The notes beneath the pieces are model-generated. The model worked only from the letters and a program-made list of their open reading frames with translations, made no database searches and was not told the DNA's origin. 64,000 nt of DNA from assembly GCF_009711165.2 (NCBI RefSeq), contig NZ_WMID02000027.1:1-64000 (forward strand), read 5' to 3'. The translations under genes and the position numbers were made by a program. Within the stretch, counting starts at the first letter, position 1; every line of letters starts with the position of its first letter. The DNA comes from Flavobacterium sp. MC2016-06. GTDB lineage: Bacteria > Bacteroidota > Bacteroidia > Flavobacteriales > Flavobacteriaceae. Positions 7,751-15,772 of the stretch are shown here, piece after piece.

Positions 7751-10700
7751 ATGAAATTGTTTTTGGATAATCGTTTTATTACAACAATTAAAAATTATTC
7801 TCTCTCTTTAACTTTATTGTTTTTACTAAATGCCTGCGCGACACATAAAGCTCAATATGGAAAAAATGTGAGCGCTAACGAAACTGAAAACGCAACTGAT
7901 ACAATAAAAATTGCTCATACTTTTTATTTGGTTGGTGATGCTGGAAATGCAGATGAACTACAGGCACAGCAAACACTAGAATTATTACACCAAAAATTAA
8001 AAAAGACAAATAAGAAATCGACTTTGCTTTTTTTAGGCGATAATATATATCCTAAAGGTTTTCCTAGTGATAACAATAAACCTGAGAAGGATTTGGCGGA
8101 AACAAAACTTACGAATCAATTAAAACTAACAGAAGGTTTTAAAGGAAAAACAATTGTTATTCCTGGAAATCATGATTGGTACAGCGGTATTAAGGGTCTA
8201 GAACGTCAGGCAGATTTTGTGACAAAATATTTAAATGATAAAAAAGCTTTTCTACCAAGAAAAAACTGCCCGATTGAGGATGTAAAAATAGACAGCACGG
8301 CAACGTTGATAGCTATTGATAGTGAATGGTTTCTAGAAGACTGGGACAATCATCCTACTATAAATGATAATTGCGAAATTAAAACTAGAGAGGACTTTTT
8401 TGCTGAACTGGAAAGCATCTTAAATAAAAATCAAGAAAAAACGGTTGTTATTGCCATTCATCATCCTTTATTAAGTAACGGAACGCATGGCGGACAATTT
8501 TCTTTAGAAAAGCAATTGTTTCCTTTAGAACAAAAAATTCCGCTGCCTATAATAGGTTCTTTTATCAATTTGCTGCGAAAGACATCTGGAGTGAGTCCGC
8601 AGGATCTTCAAAACAAACAATATACTATTTATGCTAAAAGAATTAAAACACTTTTGCAGAAGCAGAAAAATGTAATTGTGGTTTCTGGACACGATCATAA
8701 CCTGCAATACATTCAGAAAGAAAACATTAATCAGATTATTAGTGGCGCAGGTTCAAAATCTGAAGCTGCAAGAGCTATTAATCCAAGTGATTTTTCATAT
8801 GGCGGAAATGGTTATGCAGTACTTACTTTATATAAAAGCGGTGATGCTAAAGTGACGTATTTTGGAAATGAAAACAATAAAAACAAACAGCTTTTTGAGC
8901 ATGAAATTATAAAAGCAAAAGAAATTAACTGGGAAGCTAATACGCCAAATAATTTCCCACCAACTTTTACGACTTCTATTTATACTCCAGAAATGACACG
9001 TAAAAGCTGGATGCATACTTTTTTATTCGGAAGTCATTACAGAAAATATTACAGTCTGCCTATTGAAGCTAAAACGGCAACTTTAGACACGCTTATGGGC
9101 GGATTGAAACCTATTCGCGAAGGCGGAGGACATCAATCTGTTTCACTAAGAATGTCTGATCCTAAAGGAAGAGAATATGTAATGCGTGCCATGAAAAAAA
9201 GTGCTACACAGTTTTTACAAGCTGTTGCTTTTAAGGATCAGTATATTGTAAACGATTTTCAGGACACTTACGCTGAGAATTTCTTATTAGATTTTTATAC
9301 AACCTGCCATCCTTACACACCTTATGCAATTGCGGGTATGGCAGACAAATTGGGTTTGCCACATACGAATCCTGTTTTATATTATATCCCGAAACAAAGT
9401 GGTTTAAAAGAATTTAATTCGAATTTTGGTGATGCCTTATATATGGTTGAAGAAAGACCTGCTGATAATCATTTAGACGGGAAAGATTTTGGAAATCCAA
9501 CCAATATTATCAGTACAGATGATATGATGCTTAATCTTCATAAAGACATAAAATATTCGGTTGATGAAAAAGAATACATAAAAGCACGTTTGTTTGATAT
9601 GCTGATTGGCGATTGGGACAGACACAGCGATCAATGGCGCTGGGGCGAATATAAAAAGGATGACAAAGTAGTTTACAGACCTATTCCGCGCGATCGCGAT
9701 CAAGCTTTTGCTAAATACGACGGAACTTTACTTTCGTTATTAATGAATATTCCGGCACTTCGCCACATGCGTACTTTTAAAACTAAAATTGATAACGTAA
9801 AATGGCTAAACAGAGAACCTTACCCTCTTGATTTGGCTTTTTTAAGAACTTCTGACGAGAAAGACTGGCTGGCACAGGCTAAATTTATTCAAGAAAACTT
9901 AACGGACAGCGATATTGATAATGCTTTTAAAAATCTGCCAAAAGAGGTTCAAGATGAAACGATTGAAGATATTAAAAGAAAATTAAAAAATAGAAAAACA
10001 GAATTGCAGCAATATGCTTCGACTTATTTTAATGTTTTGAGTCATACTGTTATGATTGCTGGAACGGATAAGAAGGATAAATTTGTAATTAATCATAACG
10101 GGCGCAAAAGCATCGAAGTTCAAGTTTTCAGGATTAAAAAAGAAGGTGATGAATTGGTTTACAGTAAAAATTTAACGGATGATAAAACGAAGAATTTATG
10201 GATTTATGGTTTAGATGACGATGATACTTTTCAGGTTATTGGCAATCAAAAATCGAATATTAAAATTCGTTTAATTGGAGGTCAGAACAATGATACTTAT
10301 ACTATCGAAAACGGAAGAAGGGTTATCGTTTATGATTTTAAATCTAAACCAAACACTTATAATCTAGATTCTAAAACGCAAACACAATTGACTGATGATT
10401 ATGATGTGAATCAGTACAATTATGAGCGACCTAAATACAATGTGGTTTCTGGACTTCCTAATGTTGGTTATAATCCAGATGATGGTGTAAAAGTGGGTGT
10501 TAACATCAATTATACGGTTAATAATTTCAAACAGAATCCGTATACGCAAAGACATGTATTAAATGCTTTTTATTATTTTGCGACTGGTGGTTTAGATTTT
10601 AATTATGCTGCGCATTTCCCTGGATTATTGGGTAAATGGGTAATTGATGTAGAATCGCAGTATACCACTCCAAATTTTGCTAAAAACTATTTTGGTTATG

Positions 10701-11485
10701 GTAACGAAACTCACAATGACGATCAGGAATTTGGTATGGATTACAACCGAGTTCGCATTCAGCAATTTAAAGTTGCCGGCGCTGTGAGACATGTTGGCCG
10801 TTATGGAAGTGAATTTACTTTTCAGCCATTTTTAGAACAAATGAAAGTGGAAGAAACGGATGGTCGTTTTATAAACATTCCGAATATTATAAATCCTGAT
10901 GTTTTTAGCAGTAAGACTTTTGGTGGTGCAAGAATTAGATATAGTTTTAAAAATTCTGACTTTAAAGCTAAACCTACTTTAGGAATGGCTTTTGTGGTTG
11001 AAGCGAGCTGGACTACAAACTTGGAAGATACAAAACAAAATTTCCCAACGCTGGAAAGTATTCTAGGTTTTACGCATAGACTTGACAAAAACGGTAAGTT
11101 AATTTTGGCTACTTATCTGAAAGGAAAAGCAATCTTAAACAACAATTATGAGTTTTATCAAGGTGCTGTTTTAGGTGGTGATAAAGATTTACGCGGATAT
11201 AGAAACGAACGCTTTTTGGGTAATTCGTACTTTTCTCAGAGCAGTGATGTAAGACTTACGATTGGTAAAATTCAGCGTACAATTGTTCCGCTTACTTATG
11301 GAATTTTAGGTGGTTTTGATTACGGAAGAATCTGGCTTGACGGCGAGAGTTCTAGAAAATGGCATCAAGATTATGGCGGCGGTCTTTGGCTGAATGCCGT
11401 AAATAGTATAACAGCAAGAATCTCTTATTTTAAATCTCCTGATGAAGTTGGAAGGGTGATTTTTGGAGCTGCTTATAGCTTCTAA
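7751..11485 (+). CDS. Metallophosphoesterase / kinase-like / Omp85-type barrel lipoprotein
   Basis: A 1244-residue fusion. A lipoprotein signal ends at LLNAC (Cys29). A calcineurin-like phosphoesterase follows, with GDAGN (62-66), GDN (96-98), GNHDW (139-143), the AIHHPLL histidine pair, and GHDHN (313-317). The middle part (about 400-760) has GDWDRHSDQWRW (620-631) and PIPRDRDQ (644-651). This resembles the D-x4-N and D-x-D active-site pattern of HipA/CotH-like kinase folds, but that match is an inference. From about 895 to the end it is rich in alternating beta strands and ends in an aromatic residue (FGAAYSF), as in Omp85/surface-antigen barrels. The location is therefore probably the outer membrane, with the phosphatase in the periplasm or outside. 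The substrate is unknown. Confidence 0.8.
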   Translation: MKLFLDNRFITTIKNYSLSLTLLFLLNACATHKAQYGKNVSANETENATDTIKIAHTFYLVGDAGNADELQAQQTLELLHQKLKKTNKKSTLLFLGDNIYPKGFPSDNNKPEKDLAETKLTNQLKLTEGFKGKTIVIPGNHDWYSGIKGLERQADFVTKYLNDKKAFLPRKNCPIEDVKIDSTATLIAIDSEWFLEDWDNHPTINDNCEIKTREDFFAELESILNKNQEKTVVIAIHHPLLSNGTHGGQFSLEKQLFPLEQKIPLPIIGSFINLLRKTSGVSPQDLQNKQYTIYAKRIKTLLQKQKNVIVVSGHDHNLQYIQKENINQIISGAGSKSEAARAINPSDFSYGGNGYAVLTLYKSGDAKVTYFGNENNKNKQLFEHEIIKAKEINWEANTPNNFPPTFTTSIYTPEMTRKSWMHTFLFGSHYRKYYSLPIEAKTATLDTLMGGLKPIREGGGHQSVSLRMSDPKGREYVMRAMKKSATQFLQAVAFKDQYIVNDFQDTYAENFLLDFYTTCHPYTPYAIAGMADKLGLPHTNPVLYYIPKQSGLKEFNSNFGDALYMVEERPADNHLDGKDFGNPTNIISTDDMMLNLHKDIKYSVDEKEYIKARLFDMLIGDWDRHSDQWRWGEYKKDDKVVYRPIPRDRDQAFAKYDGTLLSLLMNIPALRHMRTFKTKIDNVKWLNREPYPLDLAFLRTSDEKDWLAQAKFIQENLTDSDIDNAFKNLPKEVQDETIEDIKRKLKNRKTELQQYASTYFNVLSHTVMIAGTDKKDKFVINHNGRKSIEVQVFRIKKEGDELVYSKNLTDDKTKNLWIYGLDDDDTFQVIGNQKSNIKIRLIGGQNNDTYTIENGRRVIVYDFKSKPNTYNLDSKTQTQLTDDYDVNQYNYERPKYNVVSGLPNVGYNPDDGVKVGVNINYTVNNFKQNPYTQRHVLNAFYYFATGGLDFNYAAHFPGLLGKWVIDVESQYTTPNFAKNYFGYGNETHNDDQEFGMDYNRVRIQQFKVAGAVRHVGRYGSEFTFQPFLEQMKVEETDGRFINIPNIINPDVFSSKTFGGARIRYSFKNSDFKAKPTLGMAFVVEASWTTNLEDTKQNFPTLESILGFTHRLDKNGKLILATYLKGKAILNNNYEFYQGAVLGGDKDLRGYRNERFLGNSYFSQSSDVRLTIGKIQRTIVPLTYGILGGFDYGRIWLDGESSRKWHQDYGGGLWLNAVNSITARISYFKSPDEVGRVIFGAAYSF

Positions 11486-11522
11486 TTCTAGGTTTAAAGG
11501 TGTAGAAGTAAAAAGAGACAAA

Positions 11523-11610
11523 GTTTTTTTGCCACGAATTACACAAATTTCCACTAATTTTTATTTTTAATATAATTCGTGGAAATTTGTGGAATTCGTG
11601 GCAAACTTTT
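11523..11610. terminator. Long hairpin between convergent genes (repeat-derived terminator)
   Basis: GCCACGAATT (11531-11540) pairs with AATTCGTGGC (11593-11602), and pairing continues inward through ACAAATTTCCAC. T-runs flank it on both strands. It resembles a diverged relative of the 'gccacagattacacag' repeats at 12511-12845. Confidence 0.7.
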
Positions 11611-11631
11611 TTTAAATCTTAGAATCTCAAA

Positions 11632-12492
11632 TTACTTCAGTTTAAACTCATACATCTTACCGCCTATTTTATTTGTTTTTTCGTCGGCAACAAATAAGGT
11701 GTTATTGTCTTTAAAAACTATAGCTTCTTTTTGTGAAAAGTGATTGAGTTTTATTTCGGTTTGAGTTCCTTTATGAAATAAATCTCCTTTGAATCCTTTC
11801 AATAAAACTACTTTATCGTGACTTAATAAAACAACTTTTTTTCCGTCTGGACTAATTGTCGCACTGGTTAAAACACAATGATTATAATTGTCGCAGGTTT
11901 TAAACTCTCCAATTTTTGTTGCTTTTTGAGTTCCAGGTGCGTTTAAGATTTTATAAATAAAAGCAGTTCCGTCAAAACCTTTGCTTCTGTTTTTTGTAAA
12001 AAGATAAAAGTAATTCTGGTATTCAAAAAAACCTTCTACATCGTAAAATAGTTCTTTTTTCTTTGGCGGAAATTCAGTTTGTTCTGGATAAGAGAATGAG
12101 ATTTTATATTCTGAAACGGCATTTTCTTTGTTCAGTTCATTTTTAGCAACTTTATAAATGCATAAATCTCGACGTTCGTTATCGTTATTTCCAAAATCAC
12201 CAATATAAATATTGCCTTTTTTATCTTTGGTAATATCTTCCCAATCTACATTTTCTGCATTGGTAATCGTAATCGTTTTATCTATTTTACCTGCGCTGTT
12301 TAGCGCATAGATTTTGTTAGCATTGCCGCTGTCCTCAAGTGTATAAATCAAATTTGTTTCTGGGAAATACGTAATTCCCGAAACTTCTTTTAACTTTTTC
12401 GGAAGTGAATAAAGTTCTTTAAAATTGCTGTCTGACTGCTGTTGACAAGCTAGTAAAACAATTGAAACGACAAGTAAAAAAGTATTTCTCAT
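11632..12492 (-). CDS. Lipoprotein, predicted beta-propeller (SdiA-regulated-like)
   Basis: A 286-residue protein with a lipoprotein signal (VVSIVLLAC, Cys16). The body repeats the short strand pattern of propeller proteins: LKEVSGITYFPETNLIYTLEDSGNAN, ENVDWEDITKDKKGNIYIGDFGNN, YDVEGFFEYQNYFYLFTKN, SATISPDGKKVVLLSHDK, KEAIVFKDNNTLFVADE. This resembles the SdiA-regulated/YjiK and NHL-type propellers, whose ligands are mostly unknown. Assignment to that family is moderate; lipoprotein status is firmer. It is convergent with the large barrel lipoprotein and shares its terminator. A block of tandem repeats fills the space upstream. Confidence 0.55.
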   Translation of the reverse strand: MRNTFLLVVSIVLLACQQQSDSNFKELYSLPKKLKEVSGITYFPETNLIYTLEDSGNANKIYALNSAGKIDKTITITNAENVDWEDITKDKKGNIYIGDFGNNDNERRDLCIYKVAKNELNKENAVSEYKISFSYPEQTEFPPKKKELFYDVEGFFEYQNYFYLFTKNRSKGFDGTAFIYKILNAPGTQKATKIGEFKTCDNYNHCVLTSATISPDGKKVVLLSHDKVVLLKGFKGDLFHKGTQTEIKLNHFSQKEAIVFKDNNTLFVADEKTNKIGGKMYEFKLK

Positions 12493-12510
12493 AACCTATA
12501 TTTTTTGTTT

Positions 12511-12845
12511 TTTTTTGCCACAGATTACACAGATTAAACGGATTTTTTTCTAATCTTTTTAATCCTTTAATTTATGGCTAAATAAATTGTATCTGTATTT
12601 TTTTGCCACAGATTACACAGATTCAACGGATTTTTTTCTAATCTTTTTAATCCTTTAAATCTATGGCTAAATAAATTGTATCTGTATTTTTTTGCCACAG
12701 ATTGCACAGATTCAACGGATTATTTTAATCTTTTTAATACTTTAATCTGTGGCTAAATAAATTGTATTCGTATTTTTTGCCAAAGATTACACAGATTCAA
12801 CGGATTATTTTAATCTTTTTAATCCTTTAAATCTGTGGCAAAACA
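12511..12845. repeat. Four tandem copies of an ~88-base self-complementary repeat
   Basis: Units begin at about 12514, 12600, 12690 and 12776, each opening with TTGCCACAGATTACACAGA (the last has one change). Three of the four units end in (A)TCTATGGC or ATCTGTGGC, so each unit can fold on itself. The copies differ at a few positions, so the array is not freshly amplified. There is no coding potential. The array occupies the whole interval between the propeller lipoprotein and the kinase-fold gene. Confidence 0.85.
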
Positions 12846-12848
12846 ATT

Positions 12849-13901
12849 CTAAATCAAATTTGTATTTTTAAAATTACGCGTAATAAATTCAAATGCAGCA
12901 AACATAATATGTCCCATAGATCTGGCATTTTTAAATTTCATATCATTAGTATAACGGTACAATTCCATTTTTAGCTGATTTAAATGTTCTTCTGTCGAAA
13001 TGGTATCGTGACACATAATGCTCAGTAATTTTTTGATTCTGGTTTCTGCCGAATGTATACGCTTGGCAAGAATGGCTCTTTCTTCGTCTTTATACTGTAG
13101 AATTGAACGTTCTTCGAGTTTTTCTTTTATCAATTGTATCATCGGAAAGTTTTCTTTAAAAAACTGCGGACGATATACTTTAAAATTTCCCTCATAACAC
13201 TGCTGGTCAAAATCTATCGGGCGTATTTTGTAAACTACTTGATCAAAATCATGAATTGGGACTATCACATAATTATAAGCACGCATGTCTCCTAAAAGCC
13301 GAATCATACAGCGCTCGTTAAATTTTACGAACTCTTTTGCTATTTGAGCTTTTTCCATTTCGGTACAAGAATCCAGCAGAGTATCCATAAAAACATCGCC
13401 TGGAATCCCAATAATATGCTCTTCGATTAAAGTGTCTTTGTACACCAAAAAATTGATTTTATCTGGCGAAAGAATATCTTCTAGTTCTAATCCGTAAATT
13501 CTAGAAGCATCGGCTTTTTTAATATAAAAATGAACATAATTATCATTAAGAATATTACGTACTTTGATTCTAAAAGGCTTCGAATTCCCGAAAGTGCAAT
13601 AATCAATTGCATCGACATTTAAGAACTGAATGATTTCGCTATTTCCATCAGAATGCAGCAGGGAATAGATTTTTTTTAAATTCAAATCAATTTCACCTCG
13701 TTCAAATTCGCCATAATAAACCCTGATCCAAAGTGTATCTGTATCATTTTTATCATATACATTTATGGATCCAGAAAACCTTAGCAAATCATCGTAGAAG
13801 ACTGAAACTTTAGAAATACGTTCAAATCGCTCTAAATAACTTAAAAGTGGCTGCGTTAAGGGATAAGAAGGTTTTTTTAAAACCATTAAAGGCTCACTCA
13901 T
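12849..13901 (-). CDS. Uncharacterised protein with kinase-fold active-site pattern
   Basis: A 350-residue protein from the ATG at 13901. I prefer this start to one 69 bases upstream, because a TAnnTTTG box at 13919-13926 would lie inside the longer frame. I do not recognise a named family. Several elements line up with a protein or small-molecule kinase fold: HFYIKKADASRIYGLELED (possible N-lobe lysine and alpha-C), YKDTLIEEHIIGIPGDVF (hinge-like), GDMRAYN (204-210, Asp205 and Asn210 spaced as in HGDxxxxN), and PIDFDQ (Asp230, Asp232, like DFG/DFD). The C-terminal 100 residues are helical. It is cytoplasmic. The substrate is unknown; the fold call is inference. Confidence 0.6.
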   Translation of the reverse strand: MSEPLMVLKKPSYPLTQPLLSYLERFERISKVSVFYDDLLRFSGSINVYDKNDTDTLWIRVYYGEFERGEIDLNLKKIYSLLHSDGNSEIIQFLNVDAIDYCTFGNSKPFRIKVRNILNDNYVHFYIKKADASRIYGLELEDILSPDKINFLVYKDTLIEEHIIGIPGDVFMDTLLDSCTEMEKAQIAKEFVKFNERCMIRLLGDMRAYNYVIVPIHDFDQVVYKIRPIDFDQQCYEGNFKVYRPQFFKENFPMIQLIKEKLEERSILQYKDEERAILAKRIHSAETRIKKLLSIMCHDTISTEEHLNQLKMELYRYTNDMKFKNARSMGHIMFAAFEFITRNFKNTNLI

Positions 13902-13918
13902 TTTGAATATCTTTAGTA

Positions 13919-13926
13919 CAAATTTA
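13919..13926 (-). promoter_or_regulatory. -7 box of the kinase-fold gene
   Basis: Read on the minus strand this is TAAATTTG (TAnnTTTG), 18 bases before the chosen ATG at 13901. Confidence 0.5.
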
Positions 13927-14007
13927 CATGAATCGTATTTAAAGTCAGAATTTAAAGTAACAAAATTCAAACTGACTCGTCATACTAATAACTTAAACCG
14001 AAAAAAT

Positions 14008-14919
14008 TTGGAAACCATATTAACCATTGAGAATCTTCATAAAAGATACGGACGTATTCAAGCGTTAAAAAATGTATCTTTTGAAATACAAAAAGGCCGT
14101 GTTTATGGCATTTTAGGCCCTAACGGAAGCGGAAAATCTACCACTTTAGGAATTGTGCTGAATGTTGTTAATAAATCGTCTGGAAACTACAGCTGGTTTG
14201 GCGGCAAAATAGAAACTCACGAAGCTTTAAAGAAAGTTGGTGCGATTATAGAAAGACCTAATTTCTATCCGTACATGACAGCCGAAGAAAACTTAAAATT
14301 GGTCTGTAAAATTAAGAGCATCAATTATACTAAAATAAACGAGAAACTAGATTTAGTTGGTTTAACCGAAAGAAAAGACAGCAAATTCAGTACTTTTTCT
14401 TTAGGAATGAAACAGCGTCTGGCAATTGCATCGGCACTTTTAAACGATCCCGAAATTTTAATTTTAGATGAGCCTACAAATGGTTTAGATCCGCAGGGAA
14501 TTCACCAGATTCGTGATATTATTAGAAAAATTGCTTCGCAGGGAACTACTATTTTATTGGCTTCGCATTTATTAGACGAAGTCGAAAAAGTGTGTTCGCA
14601 TGTAATTGTTTTAAGAAAAGGCGAAATTTTATACTCTGGTTCAGTTGATGGAATGTCTGCTAATGAAGGCTTTTTTGAGGTTCAGGCAAATGATAACGAA
14701 ACGTTGAAAACAGCCTTAAAAGAGCATTCTTCTGTAGATAGAATTGCAGAAGAAGAGGGTAAAATTTTGGTTTATCTAAAATCAGATTTATCTGCTTCGG
14801 AGTTGAATCAGTATTTATTTTCTAAAAACATCGCGTTGAGTCATTTGGTAAAACGTAAAAATAGTTTAGAAGCACAATTTTTAGAATTAACCAAAAACGC
14901 CATTCCTCAAAACAACTAA
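14008..14919 (+). CDS. ABC transporter ATP-binding protein
   Basis: An ATPase of the antibiotic/lantibiotic-exporter type, about 303 residues from a TTG start at 14008 (then ETILTIENLHKRYG). The frame is open further upstream to 13903, but that would overlap the divergent gene and add no recognisable sequence. Motifs are Walker A GPNGSGKST, signature FSLGMKQR, Walker B LILDEPTNGLDP, and the H-loop ASHLL. The last 80 residues form the usual small C-terminal extension. It pairs with the permease that starts 3 bases after its stop codon, so the two form an ABC-2 type exporter. The cargo is unknown. Confidence 0.9.
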   Translation: METILTIENLHKRYGRIQALKNVSFEIQKGRVYGILGPNGSGKSTTLGIVLNVVNKSSGNYSWFGGKIETHEALKKVGAIIERPNFYPYMTAEENLKLVCKIKSINYTKINEKLDLVGLTERKDSKFSTFSLGMKQRLAIASALLNDPEILILDEPTNGLDPQGIHQIRDIIRKIASQGTTILLASHLLDEVEKVCSHVIVLRKGEILYSGSVDGMSANEGFFEVQANDNETLKTALKEHSSVDRIAEEEGKILVYLKSDLSASELNQYLFSKNIALSHLVKRKNSLEAQFLELTKNAIPQNN

Positions 14920-14922
14920 GCC

Positions 14923-15759
14923 ATGAAGAGACTACTTTCTATAGAATTACAAAAAATCTGGAAAAATAAAGCCAGCCGCATACTTACTTTAACCTATTTT
15001 ATTTTACTGTCGTTTATTGCTCTAATTGCTTCGATAAAATTTGATATTGGTATTTTTAAATTTCACATGGCCGAAATGGGTATTTTCAATTTCCCTTTTA
15101 TTTGGCATTTCAATACTTATGTTGCTGCTTGGCTTAAATTTTTTCTAGCCATAGTAATTGTTTCTATGATGGCAAATGAATATAGTTATGGTACTTTAAA
15201 GCAAAATTTAATTGACGGTTTAAGCAAAAAAGAATTCATTTTATCAAAATTCTTAACTGTGGTTCTTTTTGCTTTATGCTCAACTATTTTTGTTTTTGTA
15301 ATGAGTTTAATCTTAGGATTTATCTTTTCGTCTTATACTGAATTTGATGTCGTTTTTATCGATTTAGATTATCTTTTAGCTTTTTTTGTAAAGCTGACTG
15401 GTTTCTTTTCTTTCTGTTTATTTCTAGGAATTTTAGTAAAACGTTCTGCTTTTGCGTTAGGTTTTCTATTGGTTTGGAGTATTCTTGAAGGAATTATAAA
15501 AGCGTTTTTGGTTTTTAGAGTTTTTCCAGAAAGCAATACTGGTAATGCTATAATGCAGTTTTTCCCTTTAGAGGCAATGTCAAATTTAATTATAGAGCCT
15601 TTTACTAGATTGTCTATAATAAGAAATATTGGCACACAAATGGGAGTTGAAAACACTAAAGATTATAGTGTACATTACCTTTCAATTCTAATTGTATTAA
15701 TTTGGACTTCTTTGTTTGTTTATTTTTCTTACAAAATATTAAAAAATAGAGATTTATAG
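14923..15759 (+). CDS. ABC-2 type transporter permease
   Basis: A 278-residue integral membrane protein with about six hydrophobic segments (for example ILTLTYFILLSFIALIASI, FFLAIVIVSMMANEYSYGTLKQNLIDGLSKKEFILSKF, FVFVMSLILGFIFS, LTGFFSFCLFLGILV, YLSILIVLIWTSLFVYFSY). The EYSYGTLKQNLIDGLSKKEFILSK loop is typical of ABC-2 permeases that pair with a separate ATPase. The start codon is 3 bases from the ATPase stop, so translation is probably coupled. The promoter box of the next gene overlaps its final codons. Substrate not deducible. Confidence 0.85.
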   Translation: MKRLLSIELQKIWKNKASRILTLTYFILLSFIALIASIKFDIGIFKFHMAEMGIFNFPFIWHFNTYVAAWLKFFLAIVIVSMMANEYSYGTLKQNLIDGLSKKEFILSKFLTVVLFALCSTIFVFVMSLILGFIFSSYTEFDVVFIDLDYLLAFFVKLTGFFSFCLFLGILVKRSAFALGFLLVWSILEGIIKAFLVFRVFPESNTGNAIMQFFPLEAMSNLIIEPFTRLSIIRNIGTQMGVENTKDYSVHYLSILIVLIWTSLFVYFSYKILKNRDL

Positions 15760-15767
15760 TATATTTG
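15760..15767 (+). promoter_or_regulatory. -7 box very close to the T9SS gene start
   Basis: TATATTTG (TAnnTTTG) ends only 5 bases before the ATG at 15773. Transcription would begin at or next to the start codon, which predicts a leaderless or nearly leaderless mRNA. Confidence 0.5.
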
Positions 15768-15772
15768 TTACT

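Noticed and set aside
4145..11485. A complete Pycsar defence island around the HD-PycTM gene
   Set aside because: No PycC uridylate/cytidylate cyclase is encoded in the window. Neighbours look like ordinary chromosomal genes, so only an orphan effector-like protein is claimed.
12511..12845. Possible CRISPR array (regular repeats)
   Set aside because: The units adjoin directly, have no unique spacers, contain their own inverted repeats, and no cas genes are near.
13903..14007. 35-residue N-terminal extension of the ABC ATPase
   Set aside because: It would overlap the divergent gene's promoter and start, and shows no ATPase sequence. The TTG at 14008 directly precedes the normal family N-terminus.
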